This document shows, piece after piece, positions 26,440 to 34,972 of a DNA stretch of 64,000 bases. The stretch lies in the NCBI RefSeq assembly GCF_003201655.1, contig NZ_QJJU01000015.1, forward strand, positions 62,001 to 126,000. Direction: 5' to 3'. The position numbers and the translations under genes were made by a program. Each line of letters starts with the position of its first letter. Position 1 is the first letter of the stretch. The notes under the pieces were generated by a model that worked only from the letters and a program-made list of their open reading frames with translations, searched no databases and was not told the origin of the DNA. This DNA is from Mycolicibacterium moriokaense. Its GTDB lineage: Bacteria > Actinomycetota > Actinomycetes > Mycobacteriales > Mycobacteriaceae.

Positions 26440-27186
26440 TTATTGTGCCTTCGGGTCCCAGGCCCCGCTCAGCAGAATTCCGGCGGTGTAGTTGGAAATA
26501 GCCGCCACCATCCGCTGCTGCAGGGCCTCGTCGAGTCGGTCGGCGACGACCTTGTGACCGAGGTCGCGGTAGTCCTCCACGATCCGGCTCAGCTCGGGAT
26601 ACTCGTCGGGCTTCGGCACGTAGTTCGGGCCGAAGCGCGCGATGACGCACTCCTCCAATGCGTTGACGACTTCGGTTGCCAACTCATCGATGGTTTCCCG
26701 TGTCGATTCGAAGATCCGCAGAATGGCACGAACATAGAGCAGCTGTTCCGGTGTGCGGGCAATGATCTCGCCGATCGTTTGATCGACCATCACGACTGCG
26801 CCGTCGTCCAGTTCGGCGAGGCCGTGCTCGAGTAGCTGCTGGGCCTCGTCGCAGCCTGGATCGATGTCGAGGGCGAGGGTTTTGGCGTACGCTGCGTCAA
26901 CCTCGTCGGTCGGCGGGCCCAGGATTGCTTGCTGAATGCCCAAGATGTCGGCCAGATCGGCGCCCTCGCGCATGCTCGCGAAGAACTCCGCGATGTGGGC
27001 GGAGTTGAACCCCCTGCGAAGCAGTTGATTGATGGTCTTCAGCTGGGAGAGGTGGTAGTCGTCGTAGTACGCCGACCGACCGACCCGCCGCGGCGGGTCG
27101 AGCAGACCACGCTCCCGATAGGCGCGGATATTTCGGGCACTCACACCCGAGATCCGCGCCAAATCATCCAACCGGTACTCAGCCAA
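26440..27186 (-). CDS. MerR-family transcriptional regulator
   Basis: About 248 aa. The N-terminal MerR helix-turn-helix and wing are clear: AEYRLDDLARISGVSARNIRAYRERGLLDPPRRVGRSAYYDDYHLSQL. A long C-terminal ligand or regulatory region of about 170 residues has no motif I recognise and no metal-binding Cys pattern. TTG at 27186 is chosen because GGGAGG lies 7 nt upstream and the protein then starts at the usual MerR position; GTG at 27231 would add 15 residues. It is divergent from the MFS gene at 27541 and may regulate it or the polyamine importer. Confidence 0.8.
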   Translation of the reverse strand: MAEYRLDDLARISGVSARNIRAYRERGLLDPPRRVGRSAYYDDYHLSQLKTINQLLRRGFNSAHIAEFFASMREGADLADILGIQQAILGPPTDEVDAAYAKTLALDIDPGCDEAQQLLEHGLAELDDGAVVMVDQTIGEIIARTPEQLLYVRAILRIFESTRETIDELATEVVNALEECVIARFGPNYVPKPDEYPELSRIVEDYRDLGHKVVADRLDEALQQRMVAAISNYTAGILLSGAWDPKAQ

Positions 27187-27540
27187 CGCGACGCCTCCCG
27201 GTGGTGTCCGGGGTGCGCGTCGGCTTTGCACCGTGACAATTCATGCGACCACTTTAGCCGCAGGATGTCCGTTCCGAGCGAAGTCGCGAACGCTGCCGGA
27301 CGATTTGCTAGCTATCCGAGCTACACACGACTATCTGGGAATATGATGTGCAGTCGTTGATCACGTCGACGCGACCCCGCAACTTCAGCCAACTCAATCC
27401 CGTCGGTTGCAGCACGCCCCACGGTGAGTGATTTCACCGGCGAGGAATTGGCATCGGCACGACCCGATGCGCGATGATGGCATCGCAATACGTCTTCTAA
27501 GACGTCAGGACAAAGTTCTTTCTTCACTGAGAGGTTCGGT
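27187..27540. other. Divergent promoter region, MerR gene / MFS gene
   Basis: About 350 bp without a convincing gene, between two divergent starts. It contains the 16-bp palindrome listed at 27490 and otherwise no repeat or structure I can support. Frames crossing it are GC-driven and lack coding features. Confidence 0.5.
27490..27505. promoter_or_regulatory. Palindrome ACGTCTT-CT-AAGACGT, likely operator
   Basis: Perfect 7-bp inverted repeat with a 2-bp centre, ending 35 bp before the GTG of the MFS gene. Its size and position suit an operator for the divergent MerR-type regulator or for a TetR/GntR-type repressor encoded elsewhere. A classic MerR site would have a longer palindrome inside a stretched promoter, so the regulator is uncertain. 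Confidence 0.5.
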
Positions 27541-28812
27541 GTGCGTCCCTGGATCGTCTGGGCCACCGGACTACTCGCATACATCGTCGCCGTTCTCGAC
27601 CGCACCACCCTCGGCGTTTCAGGTCTGGAAGCCGCCGACCGCTTCGGGGCCAGCCCGGGTGTGCTGTCCACGTTCGTGGTCCTCCAGATCGTTGTGTACG
27701 CGTGCGCACAGGTGCCCGCCGGTCTGCTGCTCGACCGATTCGGCTCCAAGGCGCTGATCCTCGTCGGCGCAGGCCTGATGGCGTCGGGCCAGCTGGTCGT
27801 CGCATTTACCGAGTCGCTGCCCGCGGCGATTGCGGCGCGCGCAGTGCTCGGCCTCGGGGACGCGTTGACGTTCATCTCCGTGCTCCGACTGGTGCCTCAC
27901 TGGTTTTCGGCTCGCCAGGTTCCCCTTGTGACACAACTGACCGGCATCTGCGGGCAGCTGGGTCAGGTGCTGTCGGCCATTCCGTTTTTCAGCCTGCTCA
28001 CCGGTGAGGGCTGGACCGTGGCCTACGTCTCGGTGGCGGCGATCGGAGTGCTGTCGATGGTGCTGACCCTCGCGTTGGTCAAGAACACCCCGAACGGCCG
28101 TGCGGTGCCGACGCAGACCATGTCGATCCGGGAGACGCTGGCCAGTGTCAAGACTGTGTGGCTCCGTCCGGGGACGCGGCTCGGTTTCTTCACCCACATG
28201 GGCACCCAGTTCTCCGTCACGGTGTTCGCGTTGATGTGGGGCGTCCCGTATCTGACAGTGGCCCAGGGCCTTTCGCCGGGCGCGGCGGGCGGCCTTCTGA
28301 CGATCTCGGTGGTCGCCGCCATCTCCGCTGGAATCGTGATCGGGATCTTCACGGGCCGTAAACCACACCGGCGATCACGTCTGGTGCTGGCCATCATCGG
28401 CAGCAATGCGGTCGCCTGGACGGTGGTGCTGGCGCTGCCAGGTCAGGCACCGCTCTGGCTGCTGATCGTGCTGATCATCGTCATCTCGGTCGGCGGCCCG
28501 GGCTCGATGGTCGGCTTCGACTTCGCGCGCACGTTCAATCCGAGCGCGACGCTTGGCACCGCCCAGGGCATGGTGAACATGGGTGGCTTCGTCGCCTCGC
28601 TGTTGGTGATGCAGGCGATGGGCATGATTCTGGATGCCGCTGGGGACTTCACGTTCGAGTCGTTCCGGCTCGCGTGGACGGTGCAGTATGCGGTGTGGGT
28701 CTTGGCCGTGGTCGGAATCCTGATCACCCGCCGCAAGGCCCGCCGCCTGATGAAGGTGGAGCAAGAACGGATGCTGCTGGAGGGCTTCGACGCCCACGCG
28801 GCACCGCACTAG
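27541..28812 (+). CDS. MFS transporter
   Basis: 423 aa with about 12 membrane helices. The motif A region reads GLLLDRFGSKALI after helix 2, and the N-terminus MRPWIVWATGLLAYIVAVLDRTTLGVSG resembles the anion/organic acid or sugar-phosphate type MFS subfamilies. The C-terminal half has GGPGSMVGFDFARTFNP. The substrate is unknown. GTG start at 27541 has GAGAGG upstream. It converges on the LtrA gene, with stops 2 bp apart. Confidence 0.82.
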   Translation: MRPWIVWATGLLAYIVAVLDRTTLGVSGLEAADRFGASPGVLSTFVVLQIVVYACAQVPAGLLLDRFGSKALILVGAGLMASGQLVVAFTESLPAAIAARAVLGLGDALTFISVLRLVPHWFSARQVPLVTQLTGICGQLGQVLSAIPFFSLLTGEGWTVAYVSVAAIGVLSMVLTLALVKNTPNGRAVPTQTMSIRETLASVKTVWLRPGTRLGFFTHMGTQFSVTVFALMWGVPYLTVAQGLSPGAAGGLLTISVVAAISAGIVIGIFTGRKPHRRSRLVLAIIGSNAVAWTVVLALPGQAPLWLLIVLIIVISVGGPGSMVGFDFARTFNPSATLGTAQGMVNMGGFVASLLVMQAMGMILDAAGDFTFESFRLAWTVQYAVWVLAVVGILITRRKARRLMKVEQERMLLEGFDAHAAPH

Positions 28813-28814
28813 GG

Positions 28815-30083
28815 CTACACGCCTGAGAGGCTCCTCGCGATGGCCTCCGCGGCGTGCCGATGGCCCAGCGTTTCGTAGCCCACGACGGTGACCATCGGCG
28901 CCAAGGTGACGACCAGTAAGCAGTTGGCCATCGAGATCCCTGCGGCGGCCAGCCACACCGCGACAGCAAGCACGGCCGCGGTCATCACGAGGAGCAGCAG
29001 GTGGAAGGTGTCCAGGACCCGCACCAACCAGGCGTAAAGGACATAGACGGAGATGGTGTACGCCGCCACCGGGAGGGCAACGGCCAACACGGTTTCCACC
29101 GAGCCGAGCTTCGAGTGGTGCTCGATGTAATAGGCGGCCGCGTGCAGACCTGCGCCGGTCGCGACGATGGCCCCGAACGGCACGATGTGGACGTAGCCGA
29201 AGAAGAATGACCGCTCGCGATGAGCATGCAACAGGTCGGCGTTCGGCATCAAGAAATACGTCCACCACATGCCGAATGTGAGCCCGATGCCTGCCACCGC
29301 GACGAAGACGGCGTCGAACGACCATCCCTGCGCGCCTACCACCGCCGAGACCGACGCAACCGTTCCCACCACGCCCTCTCCGAGGGCGATGATCGTCAGC
29401 AGGCTGTAGCGCTCCGTGATGTGGTGCGCGTGCCACGGCGTGCCACCCATGCGGGTCTCCGCCAGAACCGGACCCAGCAATTCGATTCCGATCAGCAGCA
29501 CCACGATCGCGAAGCTCACCGGCAGCGACGTTTGCAAGAAGATGGTCGCGGCCCAGCCGATCTGCGCGACCGTGACTGCGGTTGCGTAGGTGAGGCAGGC
29601 TGAGCGGCGGTCAGGGTCCTGCTTGGCCGCGCGTAACCACTGCCCCACCAACGAAATCCGCATAGTGATGTACCCGGCCACCAAGACCCTGTTGTCGACA
29701 TGGCCGCCGTGCTCGACCGACGCGAACATCTGCGGCAAGCCGAGCGCCAGGATGATGACGCCAACCATCTGCAGCATCGTCATCACGCGGTAGATCCAGT
29801 CGTCGGTGTCGTACGCCGACGCGAACCACGCGAAGTTGATCCAGGCCCAGCAGATCGCGAACGTCGCGAAAGAGAAGGCGAGAAGTCCGGCACCAATGTG
29901 GTTCTCGGCCAACAGGTGCGCGAACTCGTTCGCGGCGATACCGAACGCGACGACGAACGTCAGGTCAAAGAGCAGTTCCAGCGGTGTGGCGACCCGGTGC
30001 TCCTCATGCGGATCGCGACCAGACATCCGTTGAATGCGATGCGCCTGCACCGATGCGGGGCCTTGCCGTTGCGCCTCAGTCAT
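28815..30083 (-). CDS. Low temperature requirement protein A (LtrA) family membrane protein
   Basis: 422 aa, about 10-12 membrane helices. The N-terminal signature ATPLELLFDLTFVVAFGIAANEFAH and the central RYSLLTIIALGEGVVGT are LtrA hallmarks. LtrA was named from a Listeria cold-growth mutant; its biochemical role is not known. ATG at 30083 has GGACGG upstream. Divergent from the epimerase-like gene, with starts 32 bp apart, so the two promoters must overlap. Confidence 0.85.
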   Translation of the reverse strand: MTEAQRQGPASVQAHRIQRMSGRDPHEEHRVATPLELLFDLTFVVAFGIAANEFAHLLAENHIGAGLLAFSFATFAICWAWINFAWFASAYDTDDWIYRVMTMLQMVGVIILALGLPQMFASVEHGGHVDNRVLVAGYITMRISLVGQWLRAAKQDPDRRSACLTYATAVTVAQIGWAATIFLQTSLPVSFAIVVLLIGIELLGPVLAETRMGGTPWHAHHITERYSLLTIIALGEGVVGTVASVSAVVGAQGWSFDAVFVAVAGIGLTFGMWWTYFLMPNADLLHAHRERSFFFGYVHIVPFGAIVATGAGLHAAAYYIEHHSKLGSVETVLAVALPVAAYTISVYVLYAWLVRVLDTFHLLLLVMTAAVLAVAVWLAAAGISMANCLLVVTLAPMVTVVGYETLGHRHAAEAIARSLSGV

Positions 30084-30115
30084 TGATCCCGTCCTTTCCC
30101 GCTACATTTCACCCC

Positions 30116-31120
30116 ATGGCAGGCGCCAAGAAGTTGGTGATGGGTGCGAGCGGGTTCCTCGGGTCCCACGTCACCAGGCAGTTGGTTGAACGCGGCGACG
30201 ACGTCCGAGTCATCCTGCGCCGGTCGAGTTCGACGAAGGCGATCGACGATCTCGACGTCGAGTACCACTACGGCGACATCTTCGACGACGCGGCGATACG
30301 CACTGCGATGGCCGGCTGTGAGGACGTCTACTACTGCGTAGTGGACACCCGTGCGTGGCTGCGCGACCCCGCGCCGCTGTTCCGCACCAATGTCGAGGGC
30401 CTTCGACACGTGCTCGACGCCGCGGTCGACGCCGACCTGAGGCGCTTCGTCTTCACCAGCACGATCGGAACGATCGGCATCCCCGCCGAGCGGCGGCCCG
30501 CCACCGAGGAGGACGAGTTCAACTGGCCGGACGTGGGCGGTCACTACGTCGTATCCCGCGTGGACGCGGAAAACCTGGTGATGCGCTATGCACGGGAGCG
30601 CGGACTGCCCGCGGTGGCGCTGTGCGTTTCGAACACATACGGGCCGGGTGACTGGCAGCCGACCCCGCACGGGAAGCAAGTCGCGCTGGCGGCAACCGGA
30701 CACTTGCCGTTCTACGTCAAGGGTTGGACCGGTGAGGTGGTGGGCATCGAGGACGCCGCTACCGCCCTGCTTCTCGCAGCGGAGAAAGGCCGAAACGGCG
30801 AGCGCTACATCATCTCCGAGCGGTTCATGAGTGTTCGCGAGGTCTATGAGGTAGCCGCTGACGCAGCAGGCGTGAATCCGCCGCGATTGGGCGTGCCATT
30901 GTGGGCGATGTATGCGATGGGTTACGCCGGCGACGTCGTGCGCAATACCTTCCGCCGTGACTTTCAGCTGACGAGCTCCAGTGTTCGTCTTATGCACATC
31001 TGGCCAACGCTGGACCACGGCAAGGCCGAGCGTGAGCTGGGCTGGCGGCCCGAGCCGATTCACCATTCGATCCGCAGGGCCGCGCAGTTTTATCGGGACA
31101 ACCGACGCAGTACCCGATAG
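30116..31120 (+). CDS. NAD(P)-dependent epimerase / dihydroflavonol reductase-like SDR
   Basis: 334 aa extended SDR. GASGFLGSHVTRQL is the N-terminal nucleotide-binding motif, followed by DIFDDAAI, TSTIGTIG (catalytic Ser/Thr region) and HYVVSRVDAE where the Tyr-x-x-x-Lys pair should be. The Lys position is Arg, which is unusual. NTYGPGDW follows, and the C-terminal half would bind substrate. Relatives act on sterols, flavonoids or nucleotide sugars, so substrate cannot be set. ATG at 30116 is chosen because the fold starts four residues later; an upstream extension would overlap the LtrA gene. Confidence 0.78.
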   Translation: MAGAKKLVMGASGFLGSHVTRQLVERGDDVRVILRRSSSTKAIDDLDVEYHYGDIFDDAAIRTAMAGCEDVYYCVVDTRAWLRDPAPLFRTNVEGLRHVLDAAVDADLRRFVFTSTIGTIGIPAERRPATEEDEFNWPDVGGHYVVSRVDAENLVMRYARERGLPAVALCVSNTYGPGDWQPTPHGKQVALAATGHLPFYVKGWTGEVVGIEDAATALLLAAEKGRNGERYIISERFMSVREVYEVAADAAGVNPPRLGVPLWAMYAMGYAGDVVRNTFRRDFQLTSSSVRLMHIWPTLDHGKAERELGWRPEPIHHSIRRAAQFYRDNRRSTR

Positions 31121-31190
31121 GAAGGTTGAACACAAAAACAGGTAGTGCACTACGCATGACCCTGGCGCGGCCCGGCATCACGATCAAAGT

Positions 31191-31781
31191 GTGTCCGAAG
31201 AATTCTCACTGAACCTGCTCGGTCAATTCGCCGTTCACCGAGGTGAACAGCCCGTCGAGCTGCCGCCCGCATGTCAGCGACTGATTGCGCTGGTCGCGCT
31301 GAAGCGCAGGCCGGTACACCGGCTGTGGGTGTGCGCGATGCTGTGGCCACATGCGCAGACGCGGCGTGCGGTCGCAACCCTGCGCTCCACGATGTGGCGG
31401 CTGCGGCCAGTGGGTGCCGACCCGCTGCTGGACGTTGATCCGCAATACATCGAGCTGGCGCCGAGTGTTTCTGTGGACTGGCACGCCGCGGTAGACCAGA
31501 TCGGGCAACTGCTCGGCGATGGCGAGCCCGCACCCGTCGTCGACCCTCAGTTCGTGGCCGAACTGCTTCCGTTGCTTCGTGCAGGCGAGCTGCTCGACGG
31601 CTGGCCCGAGCCGTGGGCCGCCAGCGAGCGGCAACGGTATCGGGCGATGCGCAAGGCCGCACGCGACGAGTTGGGCCACGGCACCGAAAAGCAGGTAACC
31701 AACTGCTCATCTGGCTCCATGCGCTCGCTACATACGCTTCATTCCGTAAGGAAGACCACGAAGGACTCGAGAGAGCCATGA
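31191..31781 (+). CDS. BTAD/SARP-like transcriptional regulator, short form
   Basis: 196 aa. Residues 5-100 resemble the OmpR-type winged helix of SARP regulators (LNLLGQFAVHRGEQPVELPPACQRLIALVALKRRPVHR, then LWPHAQTRRAVATLRSTMWRLR). The next 65 residues are the first part of a bacterial transcriptional activation domain. It stops far short of full SARPs and its last 35 residues (CSSGSMRSLHTLHSVRKTTKDSREP) look unlike the family, perhaps a frameshifted tail. The GTG start at 31191 is weakly supported. The stop overlaps the start of the next small gene (ATGA). Confidence 0.65.
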   Translation: MSEEFSLNLLGQFAVHRGEQPVELPPACQRLIALVALKRRPVHRLWVCAMLWPHAQTRRAVATLRSTMWRLRPVGADPLLDVDPQYIELAPSVSVDWHAAVDQIGQLLGDGEPAPVVDPQFVAELLPLLRAGELLDGWPEPWAASERQRYRAMRKAARDELGHGTEKQVTNCSSGSMRSLHTLHSVRKTTKDSREP

Positions 31782-31894
31782 ACGCGTTGATGATGATCTG
31801 CATGTCCGTCGGCGCACCGCTTGCCGCTCTGGGCCTGTACGACCTACAGCTGCGTTTGGAGCGATGGGACCACAACCGCCACGCCGAGGATTGA
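31778..31894 (+). CDS. 38-aa small membrane-associated protein
   Basis: Starts ATG at 31778 inside the stop of the BTAD gene (4-bp ATGA overlap), with GAGAGAG as a ribosome-binding site. The product MNALMMICMSVGAPLAALGL has one hydrophobic helix (about residues 3-20), then an amphipathic charged tail LRLERWDHNRHAED. The pattern of Met-rich helix and WDxxRHAED tail is one I associate with small mycobacterial proteins, but I cannot name a function. Coupling suggests it is made together with the regulator. Confidence 0.6.
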   Translation: MNALMMICMSVGAPLAALGLYDLQLRLERWDHNRHAED

Positions 31895-31935
31895 CCGGGT
31901 GGTCGCCAACCCTCGCCGCGTCCTACGGTGACTGG

Positions 31936-32652
31936 GTGGAGAGCACAGCGCCAGAGTCCTACGCCGTCGGTGTTGTGCTCGCCGCGGGCCTTGGCACGCG
32001 TGTCGGCGCAGACGGCAATAAGGCGTACCTACTGCTGGCTGGCCGCAGCATGGTGGCCTGGTCGTTGGGCGCCGTCACGCAGGTTCCCCAGATCGCGCGC
32101 ACCGTGTTGGTGCATCGCCGCGGCGAACGCGACCTCGCGCACGACACCGTGACGGCCGAGCTCCCAGACGCGACGGTGGAATTGGTCGAGGGCGGAGACA
32201 GCAGGCACGCCTCCGAGTTCAACGTGCTGCGCTATCTCGCAGGCGACATCGAATCGGGCGCTGTCGATGTGGTGCTGATCCACGATGCCGCTCGTCCGCT
32301 GGCAGGCCGCGACATGTTCGTCACCGCGCTCTCCGTTGCCCGCGAGTTCGGCGGCGCGATACCGGCATTGACGATCCCGGACGTCGTGCAGCAGGGACCC
32401 GGAGGCATCGAATCAGCCAGCGGCAGTGGCAGATTGGTGCGAGTACAAACCCCGCAGGCGTTTCGGGCGAAGCCGTTGCTCGGCGCGTATCGCGCCGCGG
32501 CCGCGCAAGGTTTCGAAGGCACCGACACGTCGTCGTGCATCGAGAGGTACACCGATGAACAGGTTCGCACCTTTCCCGGCGGCGAGACCAACCTCAAGGT
32601 GACCTATGCACACGACGTTGCCGTCGCGGGACACCTGCTCAGCCGCCGCTAG
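31936..32652 (+). CDS. IspD-like cytidylyltransferase family protein
   Basis: About 238 aa. IspD (2-C-methyl-D-erythritol 4-phosphate cytidylyltransferase) motifs are present: VVLAAGLGTRVGADGNKAYLLLAGRSMVAW with the CTP-binding loop, HDAARPLAG, the VQTPQAFR sequence, and DTSSCIERYT near the end. The GTG at 31936 is the likely start, giving MESTAPESYAVGVVLAAG; an earlier in-frame start at 31864 overlaps the upstream gene. It is convergent with a second, eroded family member and overlaps it by 14 bp. Mycobacteria have a separate ispD with ispF, so this one may use another alcohol phosphate. Confidence 0.75.
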   Translation: MESTAPESYAVGVVLAAGLGTRVGADGNKAYLLLAGRSMVAWSLGAVTQVPQIARTVLVHRRGERDLAHDTVTAELPDATVELVEGGDSRHASEFNVLRYLAGDIESGAVDVVLIHDAARPLAGRDMFVTALSVAREFGGAIPALTIPDVVQQGPGGIESASGSGRLVRVQTPQAFRAKPLLGAYRAAAAQGFEGTDTSSCIERYTDEQVRTFPGGETNLKVTYAHDVAVAGHLLSRR

Positions 32653-33313
32653 GCCGGCACGCGATGATCGCCTCGACAAACGCGGCGTCCCTCGGCAATT
32701 CGACGGCGAACGCATCGGCGTCACCGTCGACGATCGTGATCGGCGCGCCTGTGCGAAGCGACTCGTCGAGTTCGTCGAACTCATCTTCAGCGCGCCCGGC
32801 CAGCAGCTGGGATAGTTGGTCGACGCTGAACCCACGCGGGTACTGCACGGCCCGCAGCATCGAGCGGTCGAGGGTGCCCGTCACCGAACCGTGCACATCG
32901 ACGGCTTTCACGCTGTCGGTCACCGCCAACGCAGGCATCACGACGGGGCTCCCGGCCTGCAGCGCCGCAATCACCCTTTCCCGAACGCCGTCCGGCGCAA
33001 GCGGTCGACGGATGTCGTAAATCAGGACATGGCGGGACCGGTCCTCGAGGTAGTCCAACCCGGCCGCAAGGCACTGCGCCCGCGAGCCCGGGTGCGCGGC
33101 CACTGCGACACCCACGGCCGACAGCCCATGGGCCGCAAGGCTTTCGCGGACAGCGCCGACGAGCGGTTCGGCGACGGCCACCACGGCCGTGCCACGCATC
33201 GTCCGCACGACGCGCGCCAACGGCGCCTCCCCCGCCAACCGGTCGACGGCCGCAGCGACGTTGTCCACATACATCGCAGGCAGCGGCACAACCGCCGCAA
33301 GATCCACCGTCAT
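32639..33313 (-). CDS. Degenerate IspD-like protein
   Basis: 224 aa. It keeps the IspD layout (SVKAVDVHGSVTGTLDRSMLRAVQYPRGF, and a late acidic stretch) but the CTP-binding loop AAGxGxR is replaced by VVPLPAMYVDN and HDAARPL is YDIRRPL. It is therefore unlikely to bind CTP in the usual way. It could be a regulatory or scaffolding partner of the intact paralogue on the other strand, or a gene under decay that still has an open frame. ATG at 33313 forms a TGATG overlap with the patatin-like gene upstream in the same operon. Confidence 0.68.
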   Translation of the reverse strand: MTVDLAAVVPLPAMYVDNVAAAVDRLAGEAPLARVVRTMRGTAVVAVAEPLVGAVRESLAAHGLSAVGVAVAAHPGSRAQCLAAGLDYLEDRSRHVLIYDIRRPLAPDGVRERVIAALQAGSPVVMPALAVTDSVKAVDVHGSVTGTLDRSMLRAVQYPRGFSVDQLSQLLAGRAEDEFDELDESLRTGAPITIVDGDADAFAVELPRDAAFVEAIIACRPSGG

Positions 33314-34314
33314 CAGCGGAAGCGCTTGAGGTAGGCGTGCCAATCCCAGCTGGACAGAAACTTCTGTGCGGCGGAATAGCCCTTCACGTACAGGGCTTCG
33401 ATCTCGTTGTCCGAGATGTCAAAGTCGAGGAAGCCGACGTCGGTCGAATCCACCCGGATCGTGCGGGCGCTGACCCATGGCTGACTCAGATACGCCTGAT
33501 CGCGGCCGACGAGCACGGTGGTGATGACGCTCTCCAGCAGATGCGGCGGACCCAGCAGGCGGATGGGCGCCAAGGCGGGAATCACCTTGTCGTTGCCCTC
33601 GGGAAGGTTGGGCAACACCGTGACTCCGAAACTGGGCCAGCGGGGAGGTAGACGGTCGGTGCGGTCGAGCGAGTCAATCGGGAAGTTCGACACGATTCCG
33701 CCGTCGACCAAGGTGGACGTCAATCCGGTCGAGCTTGTCAGCGTGACGGGACGGAAGTAGAACGGGATCGACATCGACGCGCGGACCGCATCGGCCACGG
33801 ACTGCCCATCCGGGTCGAGGCCGTAGACCCTGCGGTAGTCCCACGGCAGCCGAACCAATTGCCCCGTCGTCACATCGGCGGCCGTAACAACCAGTTTGTA
33901 GCGCTGCTCAGGGGGCAGGCTGTCGTCGTCGATGGCCAGATCGCCGAAGGTGCGCACGCCGAGACTATCCAGGTGGCTGCGGACCCAATCGTGTGCGTAA
34001 TCGCCTTTGTAGATGCCCGTTCCTCGCAGGATCGCCAACGACGGGCCGAGCACCGGAAGACGTTCCAGCGTGCCGGCATCGGTGAACTTGTGGTAATCGA
34101 GCTCCAGCGCAAGCTCTTTGACTTCCTCGGGGTCCAGTTGGTCGCCCATCGAAGCGGCGGCAACGATCGCACCGACGATGGATCCGGCCGATGTGCCTGA
34201 CACTCGCTGAGCGCGGTAGCCGTCTTCCATCAACGCGACGACTGCGCCTACCAGACCGATGCCCTTGACTCCACCGCCCGACAGCACCAGGTCCGCAGGC
34301 TTCGGCTCCGCCAC
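33313..34314 (-). CDS. Patatin-like phospholipase
   Basis: 333 aa lipid acyl hydrolase. LVLSGGGVKGIGLVGAV provides the oxyanion hole, GTSAGSIVGA the nucleophile Ser (GxSxG), and VDGGIVSNFPID the catalytic Asp (DGG). These three patatin motifs are intact and in order. It probably cleaves phospholipids or other acyl esters; there is no signal peptide, so it is cytosolic or membrane-peripheral. Co-transcribed with the eroded IspD-like gene downstream; its start lies 10 bp past the stop of the Mce-associated genes upstream, so all four may share a transcript. Confidence 0.87.
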   Translation of the reverse strand: MAEPKPADLVLSGGGVKGIGLVGAVVALMEDGYRAQRVSGTSAGSIVGAIVAAASMGDQLDPEEVKELALELDYHKFTDAGTLERLPVLGPSLAILRGTGIYKGDYAHDWVRSHLDSLGVRTFGDLAIDDDSLPPEQRYKLVVTAADVTTGQLVRLPWDYRRVYGLDPDGQSVADAVRASMSIPFYFRPVTLTSSTGLTSTLVDGGIVSNFPIDSLDRTDRLPPRWPSFGVTVLPNLPEGNDKVIPALAPIRLLGPPHLLESVITTVLVGRDQAYLSQPWVSARTIRVDSTDVGFLDFDISDNEIEALYVKGYSAAQKFLSSWDWHAYLKRFR

Positions 34315-34324
34315 GGCGCCGACG

Positions 34325-34972
34325 CTACACGGGGTCGAATGACCCGATCAGCCAGGTGTCGTTGATCTTCTTCAGGCCCACCTTCACCGTGCTCGCGGCG
34401 AACGAGCCGTTGGGATTCTCCTTGCTGACGGTGTTCTGGTTGATGAACACCAGGACCACCGCAGAGTCGGGGTGCAGTTCCGACACCGCGGCACGCACGA
34501 CGGCGGCGGTCGTCTTGACCGACTTCTGCTTGGCCGCCGGTGTGACGACCTGCTCGGTGAACTGTGTGTAGTAGGACAAGAAGTCACCGGTCAGATGCGC
34601 CTTGGCCGCCGCAAAGTCCTTATCGAGGCTGTCCGGGGAGTACGACAGCAGCGCGACGGTGCCATTCTTCGCCGCGTCGAGAGCGACAACAGCCGCTACG
34701 GGGTTGGTTTGTTGGTCAGGGCGGTACTGCTTGAAATACAGCCATGCGGCGACGCCTGCCGACGCGACAAGGGCCGCCGCCAAAAGGATCGCCACGAGTT
34801 GGGCCCTGGCATGGCGCGCCACCTGCCGCGCAACGCCGGCCTTCGGCTCGGGCTGCGTTTCGGTTTCGGTGGCCGCGTCGTCGTCGGTCTGCGTGGCCTC
34901 GTCGGCGGCTTCGCCGGAGTCCTTCTCGCTGTCGTCGGCGTCGGTCACGTCGGCGGTGCCATTGGTGGTCAC
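34325..34972 (-). CDS. Mce-associated membrane protein
   Basis: 215 aa. An acidic, Asp/Glu/Thr-rich cytosolic N-terminus (about 1-60), one membrane helix (LVAILLAAALVASAGVAAWLY), then an exported NTF2-like domain of about 125 residues (AKNGTVALLSYSPDSLDKDF, FTEQVVTPAAKQKSVKTTAAVV, LVFINQNTVSKENPNG, TWLIGSFDPV). This is the Mce-associated (mam/mas) protein architecture; some of these stabilise Mce transporters. It overlaps the upstream partner by 4 bp (ATGA). The nearest mce operon is 15 kb away. Confidence 0.85.
   Translation of the reverse strand: MTTNGTADVTDADDSEKDSGEAADEATQTDDDAATETETQPEPKAGVARQVARHARAQLVAILLAAALVASAGVAAWLYFKQYRPDQQTNPVAAVVALDAAKNGTVALLSYSPDSLDKDFAAAKAHLTGDFLSYYTQFTEQVVTPAAKQKSVKTTAAVVRAAVSELHPDSAVVLVFINQNTVSKENPNGSFAASTVKVGLKKINDTWLIGSFDPV

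Noticed and set aside
27321..27875. Leftward frame of 184 codons over the MerR/MFS divergent region
   Set aside because: It runs opposite the MFS start and across the promoter palindrome; Arg/Pro/Ser/Thr-rich with no domain.
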